Below the pieces are notes generated by a model. The model was not told the origin of the DNA, made no database searches, and was given only the letters and a program-made list of their open reading frames with translations. The position numbers and the translations under genes are program-made. Source: an uncultured Pseudomonadota bacterium (GTDB taxonomy: Bacteria; Pseudomonadota; Gammaproteobacteria; Burkholderiales; SG8-39). From it: a stretch of 49,077 nt of DNA. Location of the stretch: positions 1-49,077 of the forward strand of contig CAIVVS010000182.1 of NCBI GenBank assembly GCA_903909415.1. Reading direction: 5' to 3'. Below, piece after piece: positions 35,960-43,707 of the stretch. The first letter of the stretch is position 1; every line of letters begins with the position of its first letter.

Positions 35960-36871
35960 ATGCGCAGGACCCTGATCGCCGCATTAGTCGCCGCGGCTCT
36001 CGCACTGCCCGTTGCCGGCCACGCCCAAACCGCCCCCGCGGCAGCGTCACCGCACACCTTCACCGGCAACGTGGGCGTGTTCAGCCAGTACATATTCCGC
36101 GGGCTGACCCAGACCAACCGCAAGCCGGCGCTGCAGGGCGGCTTCGATTACTCGCATTCCTCGGGCTTCTACCTCGGCCTGTGGGGCTCGAACGTGAGCT
36201 GGTTCGAGGAAACCAACGTCAACACCATCGCCGCCCCGATCAAGCTGTCCCAGCCGGGCGGCGCGGGCGGCAACTTCACCGCCAATGCCGCGAACTCCAA
36301 CAGCCTGGAAATCGACATCTACGGCGGCTACAAATTCAGCGTCGGCGACTTCGGCTTCGACGTCGGCCTGCTCCAGTACTGGTATCCCGGCACCTACAAC
36401 AACCTGGGCGGCTATTTCAGCAAGCCGGACACCCTGGAAGGCTACGGCGCAGTGTCGTGGAAATGGCTCACGCTGAAGTACTCCCAGTCGACCGGCGACG
36501 CGTTCGGCGTGCGCAACTCCAAGGGCTCCAGCTACCTGGACCTGTCCGCGGCGATCCCTCTGGGCGACTCCGGCTTCACCCTCGGCCTGCACGCCGGCCA
36601 CCAGAAGTACAAGGGCACCTCGCCGGTCTGGGCCTTCGGCTTCGCCGGCGGCAACGCCCCGAACAACAGCGCGCTGTCCTACACGGACTACAAGATCAGC
36701 CTGGCCAAGGACTGGCTGGGCCTCAGCTGGCAGGCCTTCTACACCCGCACCAACGCCAAGGGACGCACCACCGGCGGCATCCCGGCCACGACCAACGTCG
36801 TGTGGGAAAACGTCTACGGCAGGAACGTCGGTGACAGCAACCTGACCCTGGGCGTGTCGAAAACGTTTTGA
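35960..36871 (+). CDS. TorF-family putative porin
   Basis: A 303-residue outer-membrane protein. The signal peptide is MRRTLIAALVAAALALPVAGHAQ. The mature part is rich in alternating aromatic strands (TFTGNVGVFSQYIFRGLTQTNRKPALQGGFDYSH) and ends in Phe (LTLGVSKTF), typical of beta-barrel insertion. The TGNVG.FSQY.FRG start is the hallmark of the TIGR02001/TorF-type family. GGGAGAG is the ribosome site. Co-regulation with glnK-amtB suggests passage of a nitrogen source through the outer membrane; the substrate is not known. Confidence 0.88.
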   Translation: MRRTLIAALVAAALALPVAGHAQTAPAAASPHTFTGNVGVFSQYIFRGLTQTNRKPALQGGFDYSHSSGFYLGLWGSNVSWFEETNVNTIAAPIKLSQPGGAGGNFTANAANSNSLEIDIYGGYKFSVGDFGFDVGLLQYWYPGTYNNLGGYFSKPDTLEGYGAVSWKWLTLKYSQSTGDAFGVRNSKGSSYLDLSAAIPLGDSGFTLGLHAGHQKYKGTSPVWAFGFAGGNAPNNSALSYTDYKISLAKDWLGLSWQAFYTRTNAKGRTTGGIPATTNVVWENVYGRNVGDSNLTLGVSKTF

Positions 36872-37267
<396 letters not shown>

Positions 37268-37278
37268 GGGAGAACAAC

Positions 37279-38784
37279 ATGAGAAAGCTTTTCGCACTGC
37301 TCGCCGTCATCGGCGCGGTGGCATTCACGTCGCCGGCGATCTCGCCGGCATTCGCGCAGGACAAGGCGGCCGAGGCAACGAAGGCCGCGGAACCGGCCAA
37401 GGCGGCCCCGGCAGCCGAGGCCCCCAAGGCCGAGGCCCCGGCTGCAACCCCGGCCCCCGTTCCCAACAAGGGCGACATCGCCTGGATGCTGGTCTGCACG
37501 GCGCTGGTGATCATGATGGCGGTACCGGCCCTGGCGCTGTTCTACGGCGGCCTGGTCCGCTCCAAGAACATGCTCAGCGTGCTGATGCAGGTATTCGTCA
37601 CCTTCTCGCTGATCACCGTGCTGTGGGTGGTCTACGGGTACAGCCTGGCGTTCACCGAAGGCAATGCCTACTTGGGCGGCCTGGACCGGCTGTTCTTCAA
37701 GGGCATGTTCGACCCGGCCAAGGGCGAGTTCGCGATGGCGGCCACCTTCAGCAAGGGTGTGGTGATCCCCGAGATGCTGTTCGCGGCGTTCCAGGCGACC
37801 TTCGCGGCCATCACCTGCTGCCTGATCGTCGGCGCGTTCGCCGAGCGCATGAAGTTTTCCGCCGTGCTGATCTTCATGGTGCTGTGGTTCACCTTCGCCT
37901 ACCTGCCGGTCGCGCACATGGTCTGGTTCTGGATGGGCCCGGATGCCTACACCGATCCGAAGCTGGTGGACGAGCTCAACGCCAAGGCCGGGATGATCTG
38001 GCAGTGGGGCGCGCTCGACTTCGCGGGCGGAACGGTGGTGCACATCAACGCCGGCGTGGCCGGCCTGGTGGGCGCCTACATGGTGGGCAAGCGCGTGGGC
38101 TACGGCAAGGAAGCCATGTCCCCGCACAACCTGACCATGACCATGATCGGCGCCTCGCTCCTGTGGGTGGGCTGGTTCGGCTTCAACGCCGGCTCGGCGC
38201 TGGAAGCCGGCAACTCTGCGGTGCTCGCGTTCATGAACACCTTCCTGGCCACGGCCGGGGCGGTGATGTCCTGGACGCTGGTCGAGTGGATCTTCAAGGG
38301 CAAGCCCTCCATGCTGGGCGCCGCCTCCGGCGCGGTCGCCGGACTGGTGGCGATCACCCCGGCCGCCGGCAACGTCGGCATCATGGGCGCGCTGGTGATC
38401 GGCCTCATCGCCGGCGTGGTGTGCCTGTGGGGCGTGACCGGCCTGAAGAGGCTGCTCGGCGCGGACGATGCGCTGGACGTGTTCGGCGTGCATGCGGTGG
38501 GCGGCATCCTGGGCGCGCTGCTGACGGGCGTGTTCAATTCGCCCGACCTCGGCGGGCCCGGCTTCGTCACCGACTGGGTCACGGCCAAGACCGGGTTCAC
38601 TTCCATCGGCGAGCAGTTCATCGTCCAGGCCAAGGCCGTGGGCGTGACCGTGGTGTGGACCGCCATCGTCGCCGCGATCGCCTACAAGATCGCCGACCTG
38701 CTGGTGGGGCTGCGCGTGACCGAAGAGGAAGAACGCGAAGGCCTGGACATCAACTCCCACGGGGAGACCGCGTACCACATGTAA
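37279..38784 (+). CDS. amtB: Ammonium transporter AmtB
   Basis: A 501-residue inner-membrane channel with signal peptide (MRKLFALLAVIGAVAFTSPAISPAFAQ), an unusual Ala/Pro/Lys-rich periplasmic stretch (about 28-65), then eleven membrane helices. Landmarks include ALFYGGLVRSKNMLSVLMQ, DFAGGTVVHINAGVAGLVGA with the first pore His, and FGVHAVGGILGALLTG with the second. The C-terminal tail (EEEEREGLDINSHGETAYHM) is the GlnK-contacting region. Its last 28 bases are repeated just downstream. Confidence 0.97.
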   Translation: MRKLFALLAVIGAVAFTSPAISPAFAQDKAAEATKAAEPAKAAPAAEAPKAEAPAATPAPVPNKGDIAWMLVCTALVIMMAVPALALFYGGLVRSKNMLSVLMQVFVTFSLITVLWVVYGYSLAFTEGNAYLGGLDRLFFKGMFDPAKGEFAMAATFSKGVVIPEMLFAAFQATFAAITCCLIVGAFAERMKFSAVLIFMVLWFTFAYLPVAHMVWFWMGPDAYTDPKLVDELNAKAGMIWQWGALDFAGGTVVHINAGVAGLVGAYMVGKRVGYGKEAMSPHNLTMTMIGASLLWVGWFGFNAGSALEAGNSAVLAFMNTFLATAGAVMSWTLVEWIFKGKPSMLGAASGAVAGLVAITPAAGNVGIMGALVIGLIAGVVCLWGVTGLKRLLGADDALDVFGVHAVGGILGALLTGVFNSPDLGGPGFVTDWVTAKTGFTSIGEQFIVQAKAVGVTVVWTAIVAAIAYKIADLLVGLRVTEEEEREGLDINSHGETAYHM

Positions 38785-38879
38785 TGCGGGACGCGGTCCC
38801 TCGACCCAGGGGGATATGCAAGGGGGAGGCATCCGCCTTGCTCCAGGTCCTCCACGGGGAGACGGCGTACCACATGTAA
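38757..38879 (+). repeat. 28-base duplication of the amtB 3' end
   Basis: Bases 38757-38784 (last codons of amtB including TAA, encoding HGETAYHM-stop) recur at 38852-38879 with a single C/G difference, 95 bp downstream. The sequence between the copies is not amtB-like, and neither flank is shared. The second copy also ends in an in-frame HGETAYHM-stop reading but has no visible start codon or ribosome site. Confidence 0.85.
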
Positions 38880-38887
38880 GTTTCACG

Positions 38888-38911
38888 GCCGGGAAGGTTA
38901 GCCTTCCCGGC
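38888..38911. other. Perfect hairpin downstream of amtB
   Basis: GCCGGGAAGG-TTAG-CCTTCCCGGC forms a ten-pair stem with a four-base loop, nine bases after the duplicated amtB tail. There is no T-run. A further five-pair CCCTC-TCGC-GAGGG hairpin follows within ten bases. Confidence 0.6.
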
Positions 38912-38974
38912 TGCCCTCTCGCGAGGGCGAAGCACGGGTTCTCCTCCTCCTCCTCGAACCCGGGTTTCAGCTTG

Positions 38975-39000
38975 AAAGGCGCCTGCGGGCGCCTTTTATT
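38975..39000 (+). terminator. Intrinsic terminator of the nitrogen operon
   Basis: AAAGGCGCC-TGCG-GGCGCCTTT followed by TATTT on the plus strand: a GC-rich stem with flanking A/T pairs, four-base loop and U-rich tail. It closes the porin-glnK-amtB transcript about 190 bases after the amtB stop. The rest of the 266-base gap holds only the duplicated tail, hairpins and a CTC-repeat pyrimidine run (about 38939-38955). Confidence 0.85.
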
Positions 39001-39050
39001 TCGCCTGGCGCGACAGTCGGCGGCGAAGGTGCTACCGGAACTGCGGGAGG

Positions 39051-39590
39051 CTAGCCGGCCGGACCGGTCAACCGGGCCAGCAGCGCGATCAGCTGGCGGC
39101 GCTCGGTGGCGCTGAGCGGCGCCGTCATGCGCGCCTCGTGCTCATGCACGCGGCGGGTGACCTTCTCGAGGAAACGCTTGCCGGCGGCCGTCAGCCGCAG
39201 GGCGTTGCTGCGCCGGTCCGGCCCCGGGCCGCGCTCCAGCAGGCCGCGGCGCTCCAGCCCGTCCAGCACCGGCACCAGCGAGGACCGGTCCAGGCCCACG
39301 GCGCGCGCCAGGCGCGACTGCGACAACCCGGGATTGGCCTGCACCAGCTCCAGCACGCCGACGCGCCCCGGGGAGATGCCCAGGCCCTTCATGCCCGCCT
39401 CGAAGTCGCGGAACACCGCGAGCTGGGCCACGCGCAGCTGGTAGCCGAGCAGGCCGGGCAGCATGCCTTGGTCCAGCGGCTCGGCGGCGGCCGGTGCGGC
39501 GGGGACCCGGCCGGCCGTGCGGGAGGTCGCGGTGCTGCGGCGCGGCAGGGCCGACTTGCGTGATTGTTTGGTATTCAAACGATTTGACAC
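39051..39590 (-). CDS. MarR-family transcriptional regulator
   Basis: As read from the GTG at 39590 it has 179 residues: a basic and Pro/Ala-rich leader of about 42 residues, then the MarR domain (LGYQLRVAQLAVFRDFEAGMKGLGISPGRVGVLELV, winged helix LSQSRLARAVGLDRSSLVPVLDGLERRGLLERG, wing DRRSNALRLTAAGKRFLEKV). The start is uncertain: the leader is not conserved-looking and the GTG lies inside a palindrome, so the ATG at 39464 is an alternative. It is divergent from the reductase gene and probably represses the catabolic cluster in the absence of an aromatic or CoA-ester ligand. Confidence 0.85.
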   Translation of the reverse strand: MSNRLNTKQSRKSALPRRSTATSRTAGRVPAAPAAAEPLDQGMLPGLLGYQLRVAQLAVFRDFEAGMKGLGISPGRVGVLELVQANPGLSQSRLARAVGLDRSSLVPVLDGLERRGLLERGPGPDRRSNALRLTAAGKRFLEKVTRRVHEHEARMTAPLSATERRQLIALLARLTGPAG

Positions 39591-39605
39591 CCAATCGATC
39601 GTGTC
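39575..39605. promoter_or_regulatory. Candidate MarR operators
   Basis: Two overlapping inverted repeats occupy the divergent gap: TCAAA-CGA-TTTGA (39575-39587) and GACAC-N10-GTGTC (39586-39605, with ATCGAT in the centre). They cover the -35 and spacer of the cluster promoter and the GTG of the marR gene, a position suited to repression of both. Confidence 0.5.
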
Positions 39606-39612
39606 TTAATGT
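39584..39612 (+). promoter_or_regulatory. Sigma-70 promoter of the PaaA-like cluster
   Basis: TTGACA (39584-39589), 17-base spacer, TAATGT (39607-39612), giving a leader of about 36 bases before the reductase ATG. The -35 is a perfect match. Confidence 0.6.
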
Positions 39613-39655
39613 ACCACGCCTTCCAAACCGAACCTGATCCGAGCCCGGCCCGACC

Positions 39656-40657
39656 ATGCCCCAGATACGCCTGGATGACACCGGCGAGACCATCGCCGCC
39701 GAGGACGGACAGACCATCCTCGACGCGCTGCTCGGCCACGGCATCGCCTTCCCGCACAGCTGCCAGGCCGGCAACTGCGCGAGCTGCAAGTGCGAGCTGG
39801 TGGACGGCGACATCATGGAGCTGGGCTATTCCGAGCACGCGCTGCCGCGCGAGGAGCGCGCGCAGGGCCTGATCCTCGCGTGCCGCACCCAGGTGTGGGG
39901 CGACACCACCATCCGCCGCGTCGACGCCGACGAACTGGTGCTGCATCCCTCGCGCATCCTGCCGTGCACGGTCACCGCGATCGAGCGCCTGACCCACGAC
40001 ATCAGCGAGCTGCGCATCGAGCAGGACGAGGGCGCCGCCTTCATGTTCTCCGCCGGCCAGTACGCGCAGGTGGAGTTCGGCCCCGGCATGGCGCGCCACT
40101 ACTCGATGGCCAACACGCCCTCGGAGCGCGCCTTCGTGTTCCAGATCCGCCATATGCCCGGCGGGCGCACCAGCAGCCACGTCGCCACGCAGCTCAAGGT
40201 CGGTGACGCGGTGACGGTGCGCGGCCCGCACGGCACGTCCTACCTGCGCGACGCGCACGCCGGTCCGGTGCTGCTGGTCGCCGGCGGCTCGGGCCTCGCG
40301 CCTGTCGAATCCATCCTGCGCACCCTGCTCGGCCGCGGCTACCCGGAGCGCATCGCGCTCTACTTCGGGGTGCGCGCCGGGCGCGACGTCTACCATGAGG
40401 CGCTGCTGGAACAGCTCGCGCAGGAGCACGAGAACTTCCGCTACGAGGTGGTGCTGTCGGAATCGCCCGAGCCGGGACGGCGTTCGGGCTTCGTGCATGA
40501 TGCAGTGGCATCGGACTACGCCGACCTTGCCGGCTTCAAGGCCTACCTTGCCGGCCCGCCGGTGATGGTGGAGGCGGCGACGGAAGTGCTCAAGTCCAAG
40601 GGCATGGCGCAGCGTGACATCCACGCCGACGCGTTCTACAACCAGGATCCGGCCTGA
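39656..40657 (+). CDS. Ferredoxin-FAD-NAD(P)H oxygenase reductase
   Basis: A 333-residue electron-transfer protein. An N-terminal plant-type [2Fe-2S] domain has C36, C41, C44 and C76 (HSCQAGNCASCKCEL and LACRTQ). The FAD domain shows RHYSMAN, and the NAD domain LLVAGGSGLAPVESIL with a C-terminal YLAGPPVMV. The Fd-FAD-NAD order is that of BenC, DmpP and CDP-6-deoxyglucoseen reductase, opposite to PaaE, which has ferredoxin at the C-terminus. First gene of the cluster; it most likely feeds electrons to the PaaA-like oxygenase encoded four genes later. Confidence 0.9.
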   Translation: MPQIRLDDTGETIAAEDGQTILDALLGHGIAFPHSCQAGNCASCKCELVDGDIMELGYSEHALPREERAQGLILACRTQVWGDTTIRRVDADELVLHPSRILPCTVTAIERLTHDISELRIEQDEGAAFMFSAGQYAQVEFGPGMARHYSMANTPSERAFVFQIRHMPGGRTSSHVATQLKVGDAVTVRGPHGTSYLRDAHAGPVLLVAGGSGLAPVESILRTLLGRGYPERIALYFGVRAGRDVYHEALLEQLAQEHENFRYEVVLSESPEPGRRSGFVHDAVASDYADLAGFKAYLAGPPVMVEAATEVLKSKGMAQRDIHADAFYNQDPA

Positions 40658-40683
40658 GCCCGGACCAGCCAGGAGGAGGCGAC

Positions 40684-41634
40684 ATGCCGGAGTGGGAAGA
40701 GCGCAATTCACTGGACGGTCGCGTCGCCATCGTCACCGGCGCGGCGCAGGGCATCGGCTACGCGATCGCCGAGGACCTGGCGCGGCACGGTGCCGCGGTG
40801 GTGATCGTGGACGCGGGCGTGGCGATCAACGGCGAGCCGCAGGACGCCCATGCCGCCGAAGCCGCGGCGGCGAAGCTGGTGGCCGCGGGCTACAAGGCCG
40901 CGGGCCTGCAGGGCGACGTCGGCGAGACCGCGACCTCGCTGGCCGCGGTGGCGCTGGCCAAGGACACCTTCGGCGGACTGGACATCCTGGTGAACAACGC
41001 CGCCATCATCCGCGACGGCTTCGTGTTCAAGTCCGACCCGGCGAACTGGGACGCGACCATCCGCACCAACCTCTCGGGCGCGTTCCGCATGGTGGCCGCG
41101 GCCACGCCGGTGATGCGCGACGCGGGCAAGACCGGCCGCGCGCCCGGGGCGATCGTGAACATCCTGTCCACCGCCGGCTTCTACGGCAACTTCGGCCAGG
41201 CGGCCTACGGTTCGGCCAAGGCCGGCCTGTTCGGCCTGACCCGCGTCGCGGCGCACGACCTGGCGCGCGCCAAGGTCACCTCGAACGCGGTGATCCCGTT
41301 CGCCGCCACGCGCGTCACCGAATCCATCGTGGCGGCCAACGAGGCGCAGGCCGCCTACAAGGACAAGGCGATGCAGGTACCGGCGGTGTATGTCGCGCGC
41401 CTGGTCACCTGGCTCGCCTCGCCCGGCGGGGCGCATGTCACCGGGCAGCTGTTCGGCGTGCGTGGGCGGGAGATGTTCCTGTTCTCGCAGCCGCGGCCGG
41501 TGGCGCGCATGGTGGTGCCGCAGGGCGCGCACGACCTCGCCGGCCTCGGCCAGGCGATCGCCGCCGACATGGCGCCGAAGTTCACCGACATGGTGACCGA
41601 CCTCGAGTCGTTCTCCACCGACCCGGTGCTCTGA
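40684..41634 (+). CDS. SDR-family oxidoreductase
   Basis: A 316-residue short-chain dehydrogenase. The dinucleotide loop is TGAAQGIGYA (glycines at 19, 23, 25), NNAA is at 104-107, and the catalytic S162, Y175 and K179 (YGSAK) are in place. D43 after the second strand (VIVDAG) suggests NAD. The C-terminus is about 60 residues longer than a standard SDR and resembles the (3R)-hydroxyacyl-CoA dehydrogenase domain of type 2 multifunctional enzymes, which would suit a CoA-bound substrate. AGGAGGAGG five bases before the ATG is a very strong ribosome site. Confidence 0.88.
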   Translation: MPEWEERNSLDGRVAIVTGAAQGIGYAIAEDLARHGAAVVIVDAGVAINGEPQDAHAAEAAAAKLVAAGYKAAGLQGDVGETATSLAAVALAKDTFGGLDILVNNAAIIRDGFVFKSDPANWDATIRTNLSGAFRMVAAATPVMRDAGKTGRAPGAIVNILSTAGFYGNFGQAAYGSAKAGLFGLTRVAAHDLARAKVTSNAVIPFAATRVTESIVAANEAQAAYKDKAMQVPAVYVARLVTWLASPGGAHVTGQLFGVRGREMFLFSQPRPVARMVVPQGAHDLAGLGQAIAADMAPKFTDMVTDLESFSTDPVL

Positions 41635-41662
41635 GCGCCGCGCCGACCAGACCGCGCCCGAC

Positions 41663-42148
41663 ATGATCGACTACCCGCAATCCTGGTTCTCGGTGCTCGG
41701 CGAGCCGCTCGGCACGAGCGAGCGCGAGGACATCGCGGGTTACCTGCGCGGGCTGGGGCTGGATGCTTCCACCGAAGTGCTCCAGGTCTCCAGCTGGGCC
41801 GAAGCCAGCTCGCTCACCCACCAGGCCACCGGCGAATGGTGGGCGCGCGAGGAAGCCGAGCGGAAACGCCTGGAGCCGCTGGCCAAACTCAGCCTGTCTG
41901 ACCGCGACCTGATCACCGTGACCGACACCCTGCACGGCGCGGCCGCCGTGGCCGCCGCGCGCTCGGGCAACGCCGAGGCCGGCCTGATCAAGGCGGCCGC
42001 GGGCGCCGCCTTCTATGCCGTGTACCAGCACCGCATCGCACAGGCCGCGGGCGAGCCGGACACGCACCCCTTCACGCGCAAGTACGCGCTGTTCGCCGGC
42101 GGCCGTTGGCCGCTCGGGCTGGTCGGCGGGCGCTACGCGATTTTCTGA
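41663..42148 (+). CDS. Unrecognised 161-residue protein in the PaaA-like cluster
   Basis: I do not recognise this family. The protein is soluble, predicted mostly helical, without signal peptide, Cys or metal motif. It opens MIDYPQSWFSVLGEPLG, has a charged central helix (GEWWAREEAERKRLEPLAKLSLSD), an Ala-rich helix (LHGAAAVAAARSGNAEAGLIKAAAGAAFYAVYQHRIA) and ends in a Gly/aromatic segment (LFAGGRWPLGLVGGRYAIF). It lies 28 bases after the SDR gene and 33 before the FAH-type gene, so it is surely part of the operon. A structural or effector subunit for the diiron protein is one possibility; there is no direct evidence. Confidence 0.7.
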   Translation: MIDYPQSWFSVLGEPLGTSEREDIAGYLRGLGLDASTEVLQVSSWAEASSLTHQATGEWWAREEAERKRLEPLAKLSLSDRDLITVTDTLHGAAAVAAARSGNAEAGLIKAAAGAAFYAVYQHRIAQAAGEPDTHPFTRKYALFAGGRWPLGLVGGRYAIF

Positions 42149-42181
42149 TCCAGCACGCATCTTGATGAAAGGCAGCCAAGC

Positions 42182-42892
42182 ATGAGCACCGAATACGTCA
42201 TCCCCGCCTGGGACGTGCCGTCCCTTCCCGTCGTCGGCAGCAAGGCGCGCTTCCCCGTGCGCCGCATCTTCTGCGTTGGCCGCAACTACGTCGAGCACCA
42301 GAAGGAAATGGGCTCCGACGGTCGCGAGGAGCCGTTCTTCTTCTGCAAGGCCCCGCAGGGCCTGGTGGCGGTGGAAGAGGGCGAGACCAAGGCGATCCAC
42401 TACGGCCTGATGACCCAGAACTACCACTGGGAAACCGAGATGGTCGCGGTGCTCTCCAAGGGCGGCTACAAGGTGAAGGCTGCCGACGCGAACTCGCTGA
42501 TCTGGGGCTATGCGATCGGCCAGGACATGACCCGCCGCGACCTGCAGATTTCGCACCGCGAGAAGAAGCGCCCCTGGGACTTCGGCAAGGACTTCGACGA
42601 GTCCGCCGTGGTCGGCCCGGTGCACCCGGCCTCCAAGGTCGGCCACCCGAGCAAGGGCGCGCTCTGGCTCAACGTGAACGGCGAGAAGAAGCAGTCGGCC
42701 GACATCAGCGACATGATCTGGAACATCCCCGAGCAGATCGAGTTCCTGTCGCAGTACTACGTGCTGGAGCCGGGCGACATCATCATGACCGGCACGCCCG
42801 CCGGCGTGGGCGCCTGCAAACCCGGCGACAACTTCGTCGCCGGAATCGAGGGCCTGGGCGAGATCAAGCTGACCGTGCGCGCGCGCGGCTGA
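42182..42892 (+). CDS. FAH-family hydrolase (fumarylpyruvate-hydrolase-like)
   Basis: A 236-residue enzyme of the fumarylacetoacetase superfamily. RRIFCVGRNYVEHQKEMG is the N-terminal signature, HWETEMVAVLSKGG holds the metal-binding Glu pair, IWGYAIGQDMTRRDLQ the Asp, and GDIIMTGTPAGVGACKPGD the C-terminal active-site loop. Members hydrolyse C-C bonds of acylpyruvates (fumarylpyruvate in the gentisate route), decarboxylate oxaloacetate or act as hydratases. No gentisate dioxygenase or maleylpyruvate isomerase is nearby, so its substrate here is open. Confidence 0.9.
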   Translation: MSTEYVIPAWDVPSLPVVGSKARFPVRRIFCVGRNYVEHQKEMGSDGREEPFFFCKAPQGLVAVEEGETKAIHYGLMTQNYHWETEMVAVLSKGGYKVKAADANSLIWGYAIGQDMTRRDLQISHREKKRPWDFGKDFDESAVVGPVHPASKVGHPSKGALWLNVNGEKKQSADISDMIWNIPEQIEFLSQYYVLEPGDIIMTGTPAGVGACKPGDNFVAGIEGLGEIKLTVRARG

Positions 42893-42944
42893 GCCAAAAG
42901 CATACCGAAAACGGCATAACTGGCTGTTTATAAAGGAGATTTCA

Positions 42945-43667
42945 ATGTCTGCCATCGTCCCGCCGCAAATCAAGAATGCCGCCGAAATCCAGGGCGCGCC
43001 CGAGGAGTTCCGCGTCGCCTGCGAGAAGCTGGTGATCAGCCACGCGATCAACGAACTGCACGGCGCGCGGGTGTTCGACGAGCCCGCCGTCGCGCTCGCG
43101 CCGCACCCCTACGCCAAGTGGCTCACCTGCCGCGTGGCCATGGAGGAGTACGGCCACCACTGGCGCTTCTTCGAGCTGGGCCGCGAAATGGGCATCGCCG
43201 AGGAGCGCCTGCTGCCGGAGAAGACCGACAAGAAGCCGCTGTCGATGTTCGCGTTCAACCTGAACACCTGGGAAGAATTCGTCGCGATCAAGCTGCTGGG
43301 CGACCTGGCCGAGATCCTGCAGGTCGAGGACCTGCTGCACTGCTCGTTCCATCCGCTGCGCAACCTCGCGCGCATGACCATGCCCGAGGAGAAGTTCCAC
43401 CACCAGTTCGGCTACGACTTCGCCAAGGAACTGATCCAGGACCCGGCGTCCAAGGCCAAGCTGCAGGCCGCGGTGAACCAGGTGTACCCGGTGATCCCGT
43501 CGTTCTTCGGACGCTCCGGCTCCAAGAACAGCGAGATGTACCGGCGCTGGGGCATCAAGCTGCGCAGCAACGAGGAAATGCGCGCCGACTACGTCAAGCG
43601 CGCCAAGACCGCCTGTGACGAACTCGGGCTGACCCTGCCCGAGCTGCCGCCGGAGATGCTGCACTGA
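42945..43667 (+). CDS. PaaA-like diiron monooxygenase subunit
   Basis: A 240-residue ferritin-like four-helix protein of the PaaA/PaaC family. Two ExxH motifs supply likely iron ligands: E68-H71 (MEEYGHHW) and E149-H152 (MPEEKFHH); E37 (INELHGARVF) and E110/E111 (NTWEEFVAI) are candidates for the other helices. The C-terminal RRWGIKLRSNEEMRADYVKRA...LGLTLPE matches the PaaA tail. PaaA is normally longer (about 310) and acts with PaaC; no PaaB, C or D gene is present. A near-perfect AAGGAG stands six bases before the ATG in a locally AT-rich leader, implying high expression. Confidence 0.87.
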   Translation: MSAIVPPQIKNAAEIQGAPEEFRVACEKLVISHAINELHGARVFDEPAVALAPHPYAKWLTCRVAMEEYGHHWRFFELGREMGIAEERLLPEKTDKKPLSMFAFNLNTWEEFVAIKLLGDLAEILQVEDLLHCSFHPLRNLARMTMPEEKFHHQFGYDFAKELIQDPASKAKLQAAVNQVYPVIPSFFGRSGSKNSEMYRRWGIKLRSNEEMRADYVKRAKTACDELGLTLPELPPEMLH

Positions 43668-43691
43668 GCTTGCACTGAGTTTGCACCAGGC
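43659..43691 (+). repeat. Three 11-base tandem repeats at the 3' end of the PaaA-like gene
   Basis: CTGCACTGAGC, TTGCACTGAGT and TTGCACCAGGC follow one another, the first containing the stop codon of the PaaA-like gene. This looks like local slippage duplication. Confidence 0.6.
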
Positions 43692-43707
43692 AGGAACGCG
43701 GCGGGCG

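Noticed and set aside
42182..42892. Interpretation of the cluster as a gentisate pathway because of the fumarylpyruvate-hydrolase-like gene
   Set aside because: No gentisate dioxygenase or maleylpyruvate isomerase is encoded, and the CoA ligase and diiron oxygenase do not belong to that route.
42945..43667. Interpretation of the diiron protein as BoxB
   Set aside because: BoxB is about twice as long, and BoxC and BoxD genes are absent; the C-terminal tail fits PaaA better.
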